Origin: Enoplolaimus lenunculus
Taxonomy: Eukaryota; Nematoda; Enoplea; Enoplida; Thoracostomopsidae
Length of the DNA: 64,000 bases
Direction of reading: 5' to 3'
NCBI GenBank assembly: GCA_030248215.1
Contig: JASANG010003995.1
Span: forward strand, 1 to 64,000
Part shown: positions 25,801 through 36,028 of the stretch, piece by piece
Numbering within the stretch: the stretch's first letter is position 1
How the letters are laid out: the number at the start of each line of letters is the position of its first letter
The notes under the pieces: generated by a model
Database searches by the model: none
What the model saw: the letters and a program-made list of their open reading frames with translations, nothing else
Told to the model about the DNA's origin: nothing
Translations under genes and position numbers: made by a program

Positions 25801-28800
25801 TATTTTATTATTCAATCAATGAAATAAACCATTTTTAAACTCTGTGGCAGGCAGCATTCAGTATACTTTGCGAAAATGTGATTGCAATAGTATTTATGCA
25901 AGAGCTAAAGCATATTGCAAAATAGGCCCCATATTACCTGCACACCGGCAGTGAAGAAACGCCTTTCATATTTGTAGGAGTTCAGTGATGGATTTGTTTG
26001 GCGCTGCCCGCGCTGCCGAAAACGAACGTCTATTCGAACTGGTACATTGTTCGCAAAGTCACCTTTAAGTCTACAAAATGTACTCCAAATTATTTTCTAC
26101 AGTGCACACAAGACGCCGGTTACATGTGCTGTAAGCCTTTGACGTAAACGAAAGGCAACAGTCATAGAGTGGTATAATAAGCTACGTGATCTCTGCAAAA
26201 CCGACCTGCAGAACTCACCGCAAACCTTTAGACTAGGAGGTGTTGGCGTAGTTGTTCAAATCGATGAGAGTGTCGTGGCACGGCGCAAATATAAACGAGG
26301 ACGTCCAGTACCGTGTCAGTGGGTTCTAGGTATCTACGACACTGCGCAAAAACATGGGTTTATTTCACTGGTTGACAGGCGTGACGCTCGTACACTGTTG
26401 CCGATTATTGAACCACTATGTTTTGCCCGGTACCACAATATGGACTGATGAGTGGGGCGCTTATCGCGGACTGACTACTTTAGCAGGCGTGAATCCTCCT
26501 TACGTGCATCAAACAGTTAACCATTCGCAGCAATTTGTAAACCCGACAAATGGGGTGTGCACGAATGCCGTCGAGAGCTACTGGAGTCGCCTTAAGAGAT
26601 CAACACGATACGCAGACAACCGTCAAATAATTCCTAACTTGTGTGACGAATTCATGTGGCGCGAAAGGTGTGGAAAGCGTGAAAATGAACCGTGGAAAAA
26701 TATATTACTTTGTATAGCACGCTACTTTTGAAAATAAATTAACGACTTCGATCTTGGTTTTTCAATTTTAGTTCCCCCAGTAGGACTTGAACCCGGGATC
26801 CAAAAGCTGAAAAAAACGCCGCAGTATGTGAACATTATACCACTCAGCCACAGGCACACTTGAGCGCTGTACTACATGTAAAATTGGCTGAAACTTTGAA
26901 AGCGCATATTTTTTTAACCAGAGGGCCTACAAGAATATGAATAACAGATTTGAAATCAGCTTCCTCAAATACGTCGGAAAATCACATAATCTTACAGTTT
27001 CTAGGGGGTCGATCTACAGTACCTTCACCCAGTCCATTAAATAGCTGCTGTGATGCGAACTGATTTTGATTGGAGAACTGACAGTTTATACAGCTATAAC
27101 GCGAACAGGTTTTGATTGATTACTCTACTTTGACTTTGTTCGAGATGACTGGCTTCAGAAATAATTATTTAACTTCAACATTTGCAAAGTATAAGGTAAA
27201 CCAGGTTTACATTATAAACTGGTATAACATATACCGTGGCTTTGTATATTTTCGAATACGATGAACGCAATGTAGGCAATGTATGTGATTTTAGTTTTTA
27301 CTCAAACACAACGGACTATGAAACGTGTATACAATAGCGGTAATACTGAAGAAGGGGGCGTTCCCATACGCTCAGTCATTTTGTGCGGCTGTAAATATCA
27401 GGGAGTTGGGGCGGATGCCGGAAAACGATGTTGTTCGCAAGAATTCAATAGAGTAGAGATGTTTCAATGAGTTTCTTCAGCTCCTCAAATGATTTTCTCT
27501 TTTTTCATGGGCGTTTTCAAGCAATCGTACCGAACGAAATTTTATTTGCTAATTTCCCTGCAATACTCACCCAGTTTTTTCCGGAACCCTCTCAAAGTAC
27601 ATTTCAATTTGTCTATTTTACTTGATAAACCAAAAATCACATGCCTACATTCAATAGCAGATCCAGAAATTTCTGGTGGGATGCTTCAGTATAGTGAACG
27701 ACAGTAAGGCAAACGCCTTTAGTGTTTTACCTATCGAACATATAAAATATCGGCAACCATGAGTCAAACAGGTTGAACTGAGAAAGAAGCCTTGCGAGGG
27801 AACCGAACGAGAAGCCAGATTGATATTTTAAGAAAGATGAAATCTGTCAAATTTAGTTGTAGTATTGGAATTAAACGTCATACGTTCGAGCAGCCAGTGG
27901 CCAAAATGGAGGTGATACAGTGATAGAACTCGCGGTTTCCGTGTATTATATCAACAAAAGTAATGGTTTTGTCGATTTCAATGGTGTAAACTGAACGCTA
28001 AGTCTCCTAGATCCATCGCTACGTCAATATTAGTATTACAGGCCGTAAACGATATTTTAGATGCACTAACAGTAGGCACCAAAAATCTAAACAAAATTGC
28101 ATGAACAGCACAAAAGTAGTATTTGTAAGGTAGGAACTTTTAAATTTTGGTTTACCTAATTTTGTAAGTATGATGAACTCAGTAATTATTGGCAGTCAGT
28201 TGTCTTGAACAAAGTCAAACAACAGAGAACAACCAATCAAGAACAGTTTGCTTTCCAGTAAGCTGTTTGGGCTGACCTAGTTAGAAGCGTGCCAGTTGCC
28301 AACTGGGGCAAATTAATAGCTGTACGGGGCTCAACATACATATTTGCCGACAAGGTGTTCGTAATCCTGTGCGTTCGAAAGTAATTAGATTTTTTGTTTT
28401 TTGTCTTTGCATTAACATGCGGTGCAATGTTCAAGTACCGCAATAAATCGATATGCCATTTTGGACCTATTGCCTATTTAGAACGTCTTTAATATTGTCA
28501 AGTTAAAATGGTCTTGTATAATATTACAATAACATGCAACGCTAAGGATATATTTGTATTTTATGCTGAGTTTTTGTTCGCCAAACGTTCTGTTTTTGAA
28601 TGTATCAGTTTTCAGCTATACTCATTGATGGGTTTACTCAGCTGTTGCCTGATACCTTTAGTCATGTGCTATACGGAACACTATTAATCAGTGTTATATG
28701 GAGGTTAGTTTGTTGTGCATTAGTGCATTATAGCTTGATTTGAAAGTAACTCTTTGAGGTCCCTCACTAGCTCAGAAAAATATTTATAAATTTTCGGTGC

Positions 28801-31003
28801 TTTCACTGTTTACTTTTTTCTGTAAAACTCTACTTACTGTATTGACCCGAATAAGAGGGGGGTAATATGAGGGGGTCCCTATTCTGAGCCCGAATCCATA
28901 CGAGTCCGTATCCCTAATAAGAGTCCGTTAGCGGATAGAGTCCCTAAACACTAATTAAAGTCTATAAATGTCAATTAACCCTAATTGTTGCGCATAAATG
29001 ACTCCAGGACCAAATAATTTGAGTTCGAAGCTTTAAAGCGTACTTCAATTTTGAAAGTACATTAAGTACATATAACCTTGCATGATGGCTCAAGCTACTG
29101 ACGCAAGACAAATAAACGTTTAATTCAACGGATAATTGCAGTACCGGATATATATCAGTAACGAACGGCGGCGGAGCGTGGGTTAAAAATAAATAACAGT
29201 TCGTAGCCGAATAACAAGGGGTTATCCTCTGGAGAGGCCAAATAAATATCAGTCCCCCTCTTATTCGGGCCACTACAGTAGCTGGATGAGTATTTTGTAT
29301 ATTTCTATTGCAACAAAATGAAGCTCAAATGTAATACCCAAATTTCGGGGTGCAAAACGGAACTGAATTATACCGGAATCGGAATTGGAATCGGAGTAAC
29401 AAACTAGTTCCGGAATTGTGATCGGAATCGGAACTAGAAATTTTATACGACTACGGATAAATTGTATTGACTAATATAGTACTGATTTAGGGTATCTGTT
29501 GGCTGGCAACAATTTTCAGTTATTGACAGGTTAACTCATCGAAAGCAATTTAATTGATAAATAATACAGAATTGTTATGCAAAGTATCACCACAATAAGC
29601 ATCATTAAATTAAAATTTCAAAATTTCGATTCCGATTGATTATGCAATCGGAATCGGAATCGGAACTCGTTTTAACTCTTAATTATAATCGGAATTCCGA
29701 TTGCACCCTATCAAAATATTTCCGTTTCCGTTATTGTGATCGCTATACATTATTTTTACTATTGCTTGTTTAACGGAAACGAATATTTGTTTACACCCTG
29801 ACTGTGAGCATAACTGTGTCTAAAACGGTAGCTGTCAAATACTTCTATTATGGTAGAAATCGGTGTCCGGTTTAGTTTTCGTTGTAGAATATTCTGGAAA
29901 TTAGTTATTTTCATGCTTTTAATTGAATATCATTTAAAAATAACTAAGTTTTGACACAAATGCTAACATTGAATCACGAAATTCATCCACAATCTTAAGA
30001 ATTTTCGGTGCTTTCACTGTTTTTCTGTAAAACTACTTAGCTGGTTGAATATTTGCATATTTCAATTGTATTGGTAAAAACCATTATTTTTACTATAGCT
30101 TTACTCCTTGTTATACTGCACCTATTTTGGAGTAATTCGTAGATTAAATTAAAATATAGTTTTAACCCAATTCTGCCATGGGAGAACATTTGGACCATTT
30201 TTTGTTCATTCCCCATGACAACTATTTCGACCAATTGCAATTTCAATTTGTTAGTATGGGAAGGATTTCGACCAAGTTCAGACCAATTATTTCCCTGAAG
30301 AATTGAACCGGAGAAAGATTTGGCCTGTGACACGGGACACGGATAGTGAGTGAATTACTGTTAGTGCAAGATTAATCTTTAGCACAGTTTTAATTTAAAT
30401 ATTACTGCCATGGTATAACCGGAATCCTGGTCCGGGCATTTTTCACTTTGCGGATCCGGTAAAGTTTTATCCGGATTAAAATTTCATGTATTAATTTTTG
30501 GTTGTTTTTGAAAATTTAATACTCTTTAAGAAGCCTTTTTGAAGACACTTGTTCAAGCATTTACTAAAAAAAACCACGAGAGAAGTAAAATAGATTTCAC
30601 TAGCATGATATATAAACCTTGACAATCACCGACAATAAACCATCGGAAGTAGGTTTCGTTTCCGTAGGTAAGGAGAACCTAAATACAGCAGATTAAGTAA
30701 ATACCTACCTTCAGCTAAGGTTAACTCACCAATAGTATGGAACAACAGAAATTTAAAATGAATTTTTCGGTTAGTAACAAAAAAAATATGGTGGAAGTTA
30801 CCCGATTAAATACCGCAGTCGGGTAGTGAAAGTGAAAACATTTGACTTTTCTACCGGAATTCCGGTGCACCCTGTTGATTTTGGCGTTTTATTTCAGTTT
30901 TAAGATATTTTGTCCGCTATGCTATGGTATGACAGGACCGCTTGCGCATGAACTAAACAGCAGCTACTCCAGTATGAAGTGGTTAGATTCTTGGGCGTTT
31001 TGA
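7875..31003 (+). CDS. POMT2: POMT2-like protein O-mannosyltransferase, 3' part, 11 exons found
   Basis: Exons: 7875-7981, 8512-8594, 9692-9804, 9996-10111, 19936-20120, 20361-20440, 21877-22043, 22369-22534, 22989-23144, 28616-28703, 30898-31003 (stop TGA). All have AG/GT borders, and phases match at every junction except across the 10111-19936 gap. About 454 codons are seen. Known role: ER-membrane POMT1/POMT2 complex that moves mannose from dolichol-phosphate-mannose to Ser/Thr of secretory proteins such as dystroglycan. Visible parts: membrane segment IYTAVFAVHF; SGTGDGFF loop; MIR motifs YLHSHNHRYPDD and VTGYSHKDMLNSW; third MIR part VWRID; then RPWMWP, FLLGNPVIWW, CHYVPFFALNRVLYFHHYFP, and C-terminus MKWLDSWAF, all at the places expected for POMT2 (human RVLYFHHYFP, RWLDSWDF). 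The N-terminal catalytic loop is not in the window. The second MIR block (about 30 residues, phase 2 to 0) was not found between 10112 and 19935. POMT1 was considered, but the C-terminal motifs fit POMT2 better. Confidence 0.9.
9020..9412. mobile_element. hAT MITE, family B (GGAATC hexamer)
   Basis: Left CAGGGTGCAAAGCGG, right CCCAGTTGCACCATG; subterminal runs of CGGAAT on both sides in inverted orientation. In a POMT2 intron; target duplication unclear. Confidence 0.75.
10549..10669. repeat. minisatellite, CACGCCTTTCCACATG unit
   Basis: About four to five units of 28-33 bp (CACGCCTTTCCACATGAGTT, TCACGCCTTTTCGCATGAAC and so on). Non-coding; in the large POMT2 intron. Confidence 0.8.
11736..11948 (-). 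mobile_element. LINE C-terminal remnant
   Basis: Minus-strand frame with CAAYGAPVDDTKHLIED, ALTPTRLKHL and RDLWERPTHVYKLL, the shape of the C-terminal Cys/His end of RNase H-bearing LINEs (usual CxxCG...HLL..C). Only this end remains; one Cys position is altered. In the large POMT2 intron. Confidence 0.6.
12265..12640 (+). other. zinc-ribbon-like open frame, unassigned
   Basis: An open frame with KCLDCNKRIVKEKK and EYYCSTCK, i.e. a CxxC-x17-CxxC arrangement. It faintly recalls the C-terminal ribbon of replication protein A or RPA-like parts of transposons, but no neighbour supports either. No splice borders fit it to POMT2. Confidence 0.25.
12830..13740. repeat. degenerate GTT/GTTGTT trinucleotide tract
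   Basis: About 900 bp of imperfect GTT repeats. The open frames through it (Val/Leu-rich on the plus strand, Asn-rich on the minus strand) follow from the three-base period and are not treated as genes. A GTTGTCGTTGTTGCTCATG unit is duplicated near 13540-13600. Confidence 0.85.
14181..17135 (-). CDS. unidentified Ser/Thr-rich gene with a CxxC motif, antisense inside a POMT2 intron
   Basis: Not recognised. A run of minus-strand exon-like open pieces with splice borders: 17135-about 17012 (SSVMQTLIIRPLIYHTTK), a Ser/Thr-rich piece about 17018-16796 in another frame, a Thr/Ser-rich piece near 16680-16520, 16187-16088 (Thr/Val-rich), 15511-15447 (ADQFHLKELQLESLSNYL), 15401-about 15331 (AAGKTEDLLNHSQMPGTS), 15055-14995 (PVEPPIAKVITPPRIVDI), 14947-14821 (VRCPNCKLQPDIEQ) and 14296-14181 (ESKTNELLKQPNYYSFVEPF, then a stop). 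Phases agree between 15447 and 15401 and between 14821 and 14296 but not at every junction, so the exon list is incomplete or partly wrong. Further downstream, minus-strand YLESDI near 14070 has a counterpart near 1050. The CPNCKLQ piece matches one at 2.87 kb with only third-position changes in that motif, which argues for real coding sequence. Composition suggests a regulatory protein; no function is claimed. Confidence 0.38.
18170..18720. repeat. short tandem duplications
   Basis: Three imperfect units around GATAAGAATGCTAAACTCAA (18170-18330), and a two-unit AAGACCTAGAAAGGTCTTGA repeat (18630-18690). Between 17.2 and 19.9 kb no convincing gene was found. Confidence 0.55.
20661..21007. mobile_element. 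hAT MITE, family E, old copy
   Basis: CAGTATACAACCGAAGTTC left end, GTTGAACCCTA right end, with the family's GTTCCGGCAATTTTG block in between. In a POMT2 intron between 20440 and 21877. Confidence 0.6.
23801..24040. mobile_element. TA-MITE fragment (5' half)
   Basis: Starts CTGTAGTGACCCGAATAAG and follows the consensus of the 28837-29278 copy for about 240 bases. The other end is missing. It adjoins the family C element inside the family D element. Confidence 0.75.
24058..24591. mobile_element. hAT MITE, family C (GGAGCC/GGATAT hexamer)
   Basis: Inverted ends CAGGGTGCGACCGGAT and ATCCGGTCGCACCCTG. Flanks GAATATAG and GAATGTAA match at six of eight bases. It sits within the family D element. 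The middle is AT-rich and contains a repeated AATATCATATGATATTC-type palindrome. Confidence 0.8.
25349..25431 (+). repeat. tRNA-like sequence inside left Merlin TIR
   Basis: Box A-like TGGCTGAATAG at 25356 and box B GGTTCAAGTCC at 25412-25422 in tRNA order and spacing. The right TIR has the better preserved mirror copy. It resembles a type II (Ser/Leu-like) tRNA or SINE head but does not fold as a functional tRNA by eye. Confidence 0.6.
25560..26731 (+). pseudogene. Merlin transposase, inactivated
   Basis: DDE transposase of the ISXO2/IS1016 family. From 25984 one frame gives the N-terminal zinc-ribbon WRCPRCRKRTSIRTGTLF, then VIEWYNKLRDLC, the first catalytic region QIDES with RRKYKRGRP after it, and LVDRRDARTLLPIIEP. 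The rest is in the next frame: WTDEWGAYRGL (second Asp), HQTVNHSQQFVNP and TNAVESYWSRLKRSTRY (third acidic or Asn position), stop at 26731. A TGA interrupts the frame near 26140 and one extra base near 26412 shifts it, so it cannot make a full enzyme as it stands. Upstream coding (25560-25770) ends near a GTAAAAG that could be a donor of one small intron. Family assignment is by motif and by the element's 8-bp target duplication. Confidence 0.85.
26771..26860 (-). repeat. tRNA-like sequence inside right Merlin TIR
   Basis: On the minus strand: TGGCTGAGTGGTATAATG (perfect box A core) and CCCGGGTTCAAGTCC (perfect box B). It is the inverted partner of the copy at 25349-25431. Confidence 0.65.
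27040..28600. other. POMT2 intron, little recognised
   Basis: Only a GCAGATCCAGAAATTTCTGG scrap near 27657, of the kind found at hAT ends, related to GCAGCGGATCCAGAAATTTC near 24735. No coding frame was supported. Confidence 0.4.
28837..29278. mobile_element. TA-MITE, full copy
   Basis: Inverted ends CTGTATTGACCCGAATAAG and CTTATTCGGGCCACTACAG, flanked by TA on both sides. TA duplication fits Tc1/mariner/pogo-type elements; no transposase is present. An uninserted version of the flanks occurs at 29997-30075. Confidence 0.85.
29346..29710. mobile_element. hAT MITE, family B
   Basis: Left CGGGGTGCAAAACGGAAC, right GGAATTCCGATTGCACCC, with GGAATC arrays. Internal sequence matches the 9020 copy (TTGGCTGGCAACAATTTT block). 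Confidence 0.77.
30409..30874. mobile_element. hAT MITE, family A, old copy
   Basis: Left end decayed (CATGGTATAACCGGAATCC); right end CCGGAATTCCGGTGCACCCTG-like. Ends 23 bases before the last POMT2 exon. Confidence 0.65.
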
Positions 31004-31044
31004 AGAAGACATTTCGCTGGAAGTTATCTTGGTGTAAATATATA

Positions 31045-31050
31045 AATAAA
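31045..31050 (+). promoter_or_regulatory. candidate POMT2 polyadenylation signal
   Basis: AATAAA lies 42 bases after the POMT2 stop codon, in an AT-rich stretch that would make a very short 3' UTR. Motif evidence only. Confidence 0.55.
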
Positions 31051-32190
31051 TATATTGTTGCATAACAAAAAAGTCATGTTTCAAATTAGCGACAAAATAG
31101 AATCAAGTGAACATTTTAAATAACACTGAACTTGTCTGAACATTCAATTTTGGTTCTATTCCCCGCATATAATCTACTTCTAGAATCTGTAAAGCAAAAT
31201 TTGAAATATAAGAATTACTTTTACGCTAGGAATAAGAGCCAACGTAACCTGCTTGACAATCAGGACAAACAAACTGATAGACAATGCTAGATTTTATATA
31301 GTCAGGAATCGGATCGTTGAATTTAAACATTTGCGATATTCAGTTACCCGATTGAAAAACGATTCTGATAGAAATATTATATTGAGTTAAATATTTCTTA
31401 AACAACTTTTAAACCAGCTTTTAACCTGCAGGAGTGAGATCTGAAGAACGGAAGTTTAAGCACTAAGTTTTTAATATTTACCGTTTGCACCCCAAGGTCT
31501 GAACCGAAGATGTCGACTTCGAATTGACTGGGAGCCTGCTCTTGTGTGGCATGATAATCTGCGTTTGAATTATTTACACCGATTGCTGCAAGTAGTGATT
31601 GTAGTTGTAGTTTGAGACAGCGGAGTAGAGCTCTGTAACATATGGTTATGGTGAGTCAAGAAACGATCGAAATCAGAATTTAACAATTGTACTAATGATT
31701 TTGGAAAAATCCTAGTTTTAAATTTCTTTTGGCAAAGTTCAGTTATATCGCTTTATCCGTCAGTAAAAAATAAATTTTTAAGAAACTCAAACTCATTCAT
31801 AATGCTGCTTTTGTTAGAACAAAGATTAAAACATCTAAAAAGTAGACAATGAATGGATTAGTTTTACACTGAATAGGGATAAAAGAATCAAATTTCAAAA
31901 TTTGATTAGAATGTGTTTTTTTACAATGAATACCAGTGCTTAGCTCACCAGATTCTGGGTCCATAGTGATTCGGACATGCAGAAACGGTAAGGTAAGATC
32001 ATTTTCGAGTTTTAGTATGTTATTGATTTAAAATATTTAACAAATTTTTGGTTTTTAAATATCAGAGATGGCAAAATATCATCAACATGACTCCTATAAA
32101 ATTTTGGTCTAAATTGTTTGGATATTAGAAAGGGCAGTTAATTTGAAACATGACTTTTGTGTTATGTAACAATGTTATGTTGTATTTTAT
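31051..32190. other. intergenic stretch, nothing recognised
   Basis: AT-rich sequence between the POMT2 polyadenylation signal and the family E MITE. No conserved frame, RNA gene or repeat was recognised. Confidence 0.5.
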
Positions 32191-32198
32191 ATATATAT

Positions 32199-32540
32199 CA
32201 GGGTACAAGCGGAGGTCTGTCTCCGGATCAGGAATAAAATCGGCCTCCGGCTCCGGTTGAATTTTTGCTGGAGGTTCCGGCAATTTCGGTAGCAAAATTT
32301 TGCATAATTTTGCAAAATTTCTCTGCTTTAGCGCGCTTCGTTTTACTTTTGTCACAAATTTTCGAAAAACAATTTCCGAAATTTCGCAGAAATTTATCGT
32401 AACACCAAACAACTTAACTACATGTTGCAGATATTGACTAAAAAACTATTTAACCATCATTTTTACTACATAATTTCGCCTGATCTCTAGCGTCGGCTCC
32501 GGCAAGTTTCGTTGACCTCTGGCTCCGGCCATTTGAAAAA
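32199..32540. mobile_element. hAT MITE, family E, right end lost
   Basis: Begins CAGGGTACAAGCGGAGGTC; internal TTTTGCATAATTTTGCAAAA block matches the 36029 copy. The right terminus is missing. Confidence 0.72.
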
Positions 32541-32955
32541 TAACATTGGGAGAATCAAATGACTTTTATTAAGCATCAACATTTGATAAAACATGATGAT
32601 AAGCATATTACACACACTACAAAGCTGTATTAATATACAGAAAAATGCGCATATTCCAGCTCACTTGGCGTTTTGCGAGTAATTTACTGAGATTATAATA
32701 AGTTTCATTCCTTCGGAAAAAAACTGTTTTCCGTTCGTTTTTCCAGTGCCAACCTTGATATATATGGGCCTAAAACCGGGGCACGTTTATATACATACTA
32801 TTCTTAATTGACTGGCATGAAAATCTATCTTATCACGCTCAGTTCTCGTTACAAAAGTGTGAAAATCACGAATTTTACTACACACCGTATGTTTTAATTT
32901 CCCACGGTTACGTACTTATTACGCATATCGTAGCTCATGTTGGTAGTTATCTTTA

Positions 32956-33393
32956 CTGTATTGACCCGAATAAGAGGGGAGAGGTAATAAGAGGGTGTCC
33001 CGATTTTGAGTGCGAATCGGAGTCCGTATCCCTAATAAGAGGCCGTAAGCGGATAGAGTTCCTAAACCCTAATTAGAGTCCGTAAATGTCAATTAACCCT
33101 AATTGTAGCGCATAAAAGACTCCAGGACCAAATAATTTTAGTGCGAAACTTTAAAGCGTTCTTAGATTTTGAAAGTACATTCCTAAGTATAACCTTGTAT
33201 TATCGCTTAAGCTACTGACACAAGACAAATAAACGTTCAATTCAACGGATAATTGCAGTACCAGATATATATCAGTAACGAAGGGCGGCGGAGCGTGGGT
33301 TAAAAATAAATAATCCGTAGCCGAATAACAAGGGGAGTATCCTTTGGAGAGGCCAAATAAATATCAGTCCCCCTCTTATTCGGGTCACCACAG
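32956..33393. mobile_element. TA-MITE, full copy
   Basis: Same family as 28837-29278, about 438 bases, TA on both sides. The flanking sequence without the insert is present at 63716-63770. Confidence 0.87.
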
Positions 33394-33545
33394 TACGTGT
33401 TCTAACTTGGCACCGGTTGGTACCGGCATCGGAAGAATTCCTGGCCCCGGGGCAACTGTAGTATATATGGGATCGATCCGATATTAATTTTACCAGATAC
33501 CGGAGCCGGATAGTAAATTTTGTACCGGAACCGCGTGTTAACCAG
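33394..33545. repeat. GGCACC-hexamer repeat (possible further hAT family), copy 1
   Basis: ACGTGTTCTAACTTGGCACC, then ACCGG-rich sequence. Together with 32905-32955 it equals the uninterrupted copy at 63716-63850. Confidence 0.5.
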
Positions 33546-34199
33546 ATATAGGATATAAATTTGTGCACTGTTGGAAGTAAACTTGCCCGGAATTGCAGTT
33601 GCTGAAAAGCGGTCTTATGATATTTGGAACCACAATATCGGGTAGATTTTATCCGCAATCCCGCAGGTGCCTGACACCGTAAGTAGGGCGGAAGTCATTC
33701 ATTTATCCTGAAAAGCTGATGATAGTTACCTTACACGTACCCTTAAACAGCACACTTTATTAGTGCGGTCCAAAAAAATTTCATGAACAGCATGTCAGGC
33801 TTCGTAATGTTTTACAAGTTGCCAAAATTGTTCTAGTGGAAAATTTTCTCCAGGCCTGCACCCAATCTTCTTTTTAAAATTAGGGTTTATGGTACGCTTT
33901 AAACTGCGAAAAACATCATGCATCAAATGCTTTATTTAAATGTTTTCACAAACGGATTTAGCATGTCCGCTTGTACAAAAAACGTTTTCGAATGCACTAT
34001 TTAAAACGAGAAAAACGTTTCGAATAGCGTTTTATTTTTGACACGGTTTCGTTATCAATGTGTTGTTTACTTTTAATAAACTTCAATTAATAGACGTGTG
34101 CGTTTTTCCTTGCGTATTTTGTTGATAAATATTAATTTTTGTCACCGTTTTCTCGAGTATGTACCAAACAGCATTTTTCAAACGGTTTTAATCTACACG

Positions 34200-34560
34200 A
34201 AAACGCTTATTATATTCCCCAGTTCCGTAGGGAAAGTTTCAGGTTTAGGTGAGGTTCTTGAACCAGGAAAAGTGGGAAAGTTAAACGTATAAGTTTTCCC
34301 TACGCTGCAAAAAACGGTGAGTCAAATTTGACTCGGTCAGAGTCAAATTTGCCTCAGTTGTGTAGTCCCGTAGAGCTTATTTCAGAAGGAGTCAAAATGA
34401 CTCAGTCGTCTGAGTCAAACTTTTTGAGTCAGGTTGTGACTCACTGTCGAGTCAAATTTTGACTCATGGAGTTAGTAAAACGGAGTCAAAAACGAAAACG
34501 AATTTTCTGAGTCGATTTTTGGAGTCAAACTACAATCGTTTTTCCTTGTCGAAACAGTAC
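34200..34560. repeat. cluster of TGAGTCA / GAGTCAAA motifs
   Basis: From 34312 to about 34530 there are six exact TGAGTCA or TGACTCA heptamers plus further GAGTCAAA and inverted TTTGACTC cores. An inverted pair CCGTAGGGAAAG (34226) and TTTTCCCTACGC (34293) stands beside it. No gene here. Could be a repeat element or an AP-1-type site cluster. Confidence 0.5.
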
Positions 34561-35280
34561 TTTAGACCAAATTTGTTTGCTCTGAAGGTATAACACATCG
34601 GTTTTTTCGGGAAAATTATGCATTCTGACGTTTCACTAATTTTTGTAGAGTGCCTGAATATTCATTAGGAGACAAAATATGTGCTGATCACCGGTGTTTT
34701 ATATCAGCAGCAAACTGTTATAAAGAACATGACCAAGAACATGGGCCAATGTAAAGAAATGGAGCGGACCAGTATTATAAGCATATTCCAAAGCCGAAGC
34801 CTAAGCGGAAGAATGAGCATAGTCCTAAGCGTAAGCCTAAGCCTAAACCAAGGAAAAAATTAATCTAAAGCTTAAACTTACTCTATTGCAGTCCCACAGA
34901 AAAACGTTCCGATCCTGATCTTTAAATGGGCCAAGAACATGACACATTGCGAGGAATACTAAAAAGCTATGTTGCATGCTAATTTTATATTGAAACAAAA
35001 CACAGAGCGGCTCGTTTACCAACGGTTCAGGCAAATCACAATCCTTAAACTATTGCACTTAATTTTAGCCGGGTTCAATGTTAACCTCATATCTGATAAT
35101 AGAGTAAACTTCTTAAACAAAATATAACGCCAGACATTACCTCCGTTTTAGGCAAATGACAGCCTTTAAATTGTGACACAATAAACATAGTAATTGGCAA
35201 ACAAAATAATGTGCCAACTACATAATTATTAAAATTTGCTAATTCCATAACGCTGTCAAAACTTGGCTTTATCTGCACCT

Positions 35281-35585
35281 GTCAATTAACCGTAATTGTA
35301 GCGCATGACTCCAAGACCAAATAATTTGAGTTCGAAACTTTAAAGCGTACTTAAATTTTGAAAGTACATTCCTAAGTATGTCCTTGTATTATCGCTCAAG
35401 CTATTGACACTAGACAAATAAACGTTTAATTCAACGGATAATTGCAATACCAGATATATATCAGTAACGAATGGCGGCGGAGCGTGGATTAAAAATAAAT
35501 AACAGTCCGTAACCGAATAAAGGGGGGATACCCTCTGGAGAGGCCAAATAAATATCAGCCCCCCGTTTTATTCGGGTCACTACAG
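35281..35585. mobile_element. TA-MITE, 3' part
   Basis: Begins inside the family consensus (TGTCAATTAACCGTAATTG) and ends at the inverted terminus CACTACAG followed by TA. The left third is missing. Confidence 0.8.
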
Positions 35586-35720
35586 TAGTAATCAGCTATT
35601 GTATCAGGGTACTTCCCTTAGAGCAACAATTTAAAACAAGGATCGGAAGCCCAAAAAACGCAAAATCGAGTTTCGGACATCCGACATATGGATATCCGGA
35701 TAAATATCCAGCAAAAATTG

Positions 35721-35848
35721 CCAGATCCTGAGCTGGCTGTCGCTCAGTAATTTCGTCAATTTCAGATGCAGATGTTGTACGGTGCCAGATCCTGAGCTGG
35801 CTGTCCCTCAGTCATTTCGTCAATTTCAGATGCAGATGTTGTGCGGCC
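35721..35848. repeat. 64-bp tandem duplication
   Basis: CCAGATCCTGAGCTGGCTGT begins both units (35721 and 35785); they differ at a few bases. A GGATATCCGG-type hAT family D scrap precedes it (35675-35715). Confidence 0.8.
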
Positions 35849-36028
35849 TAAGATCGAATTGCGTGTATTTCGTTTTTCGGACTATGTACATCATAGTGAC
35901 AGGTTGATCAACGAAACCGATACTTACCGATTATCTATTTCAGTCAGTGTTTGTGTGTGAATATAAACGAAACAAACCGAAATGCATATATCGTTCAGAA
36001 TCAGGCTAAAACAGACCATCGTGGTCAT

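Larger units (their letters stand above)
25159..27029 (+). mobile_element. Merlin (IS1016/ISXO2-like) DNA transposon with long terminal inverted repeats
   Basis: Flanked by a perfect 8-bp direct repeat CAGTCCAT (25151-25158 and 27030-27037), the size known for Merlin. The terminal inverted repeats run 25159-25439 and 26766-27029 and begin GGTGAAGGTAC. Each repeat carries a tRNA-like sequence (listed separately). The middle encodes a broken ISXO2-type transposase. It sits in the POMT2 intron between 23144 and 28616. Confidence 0.9.
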
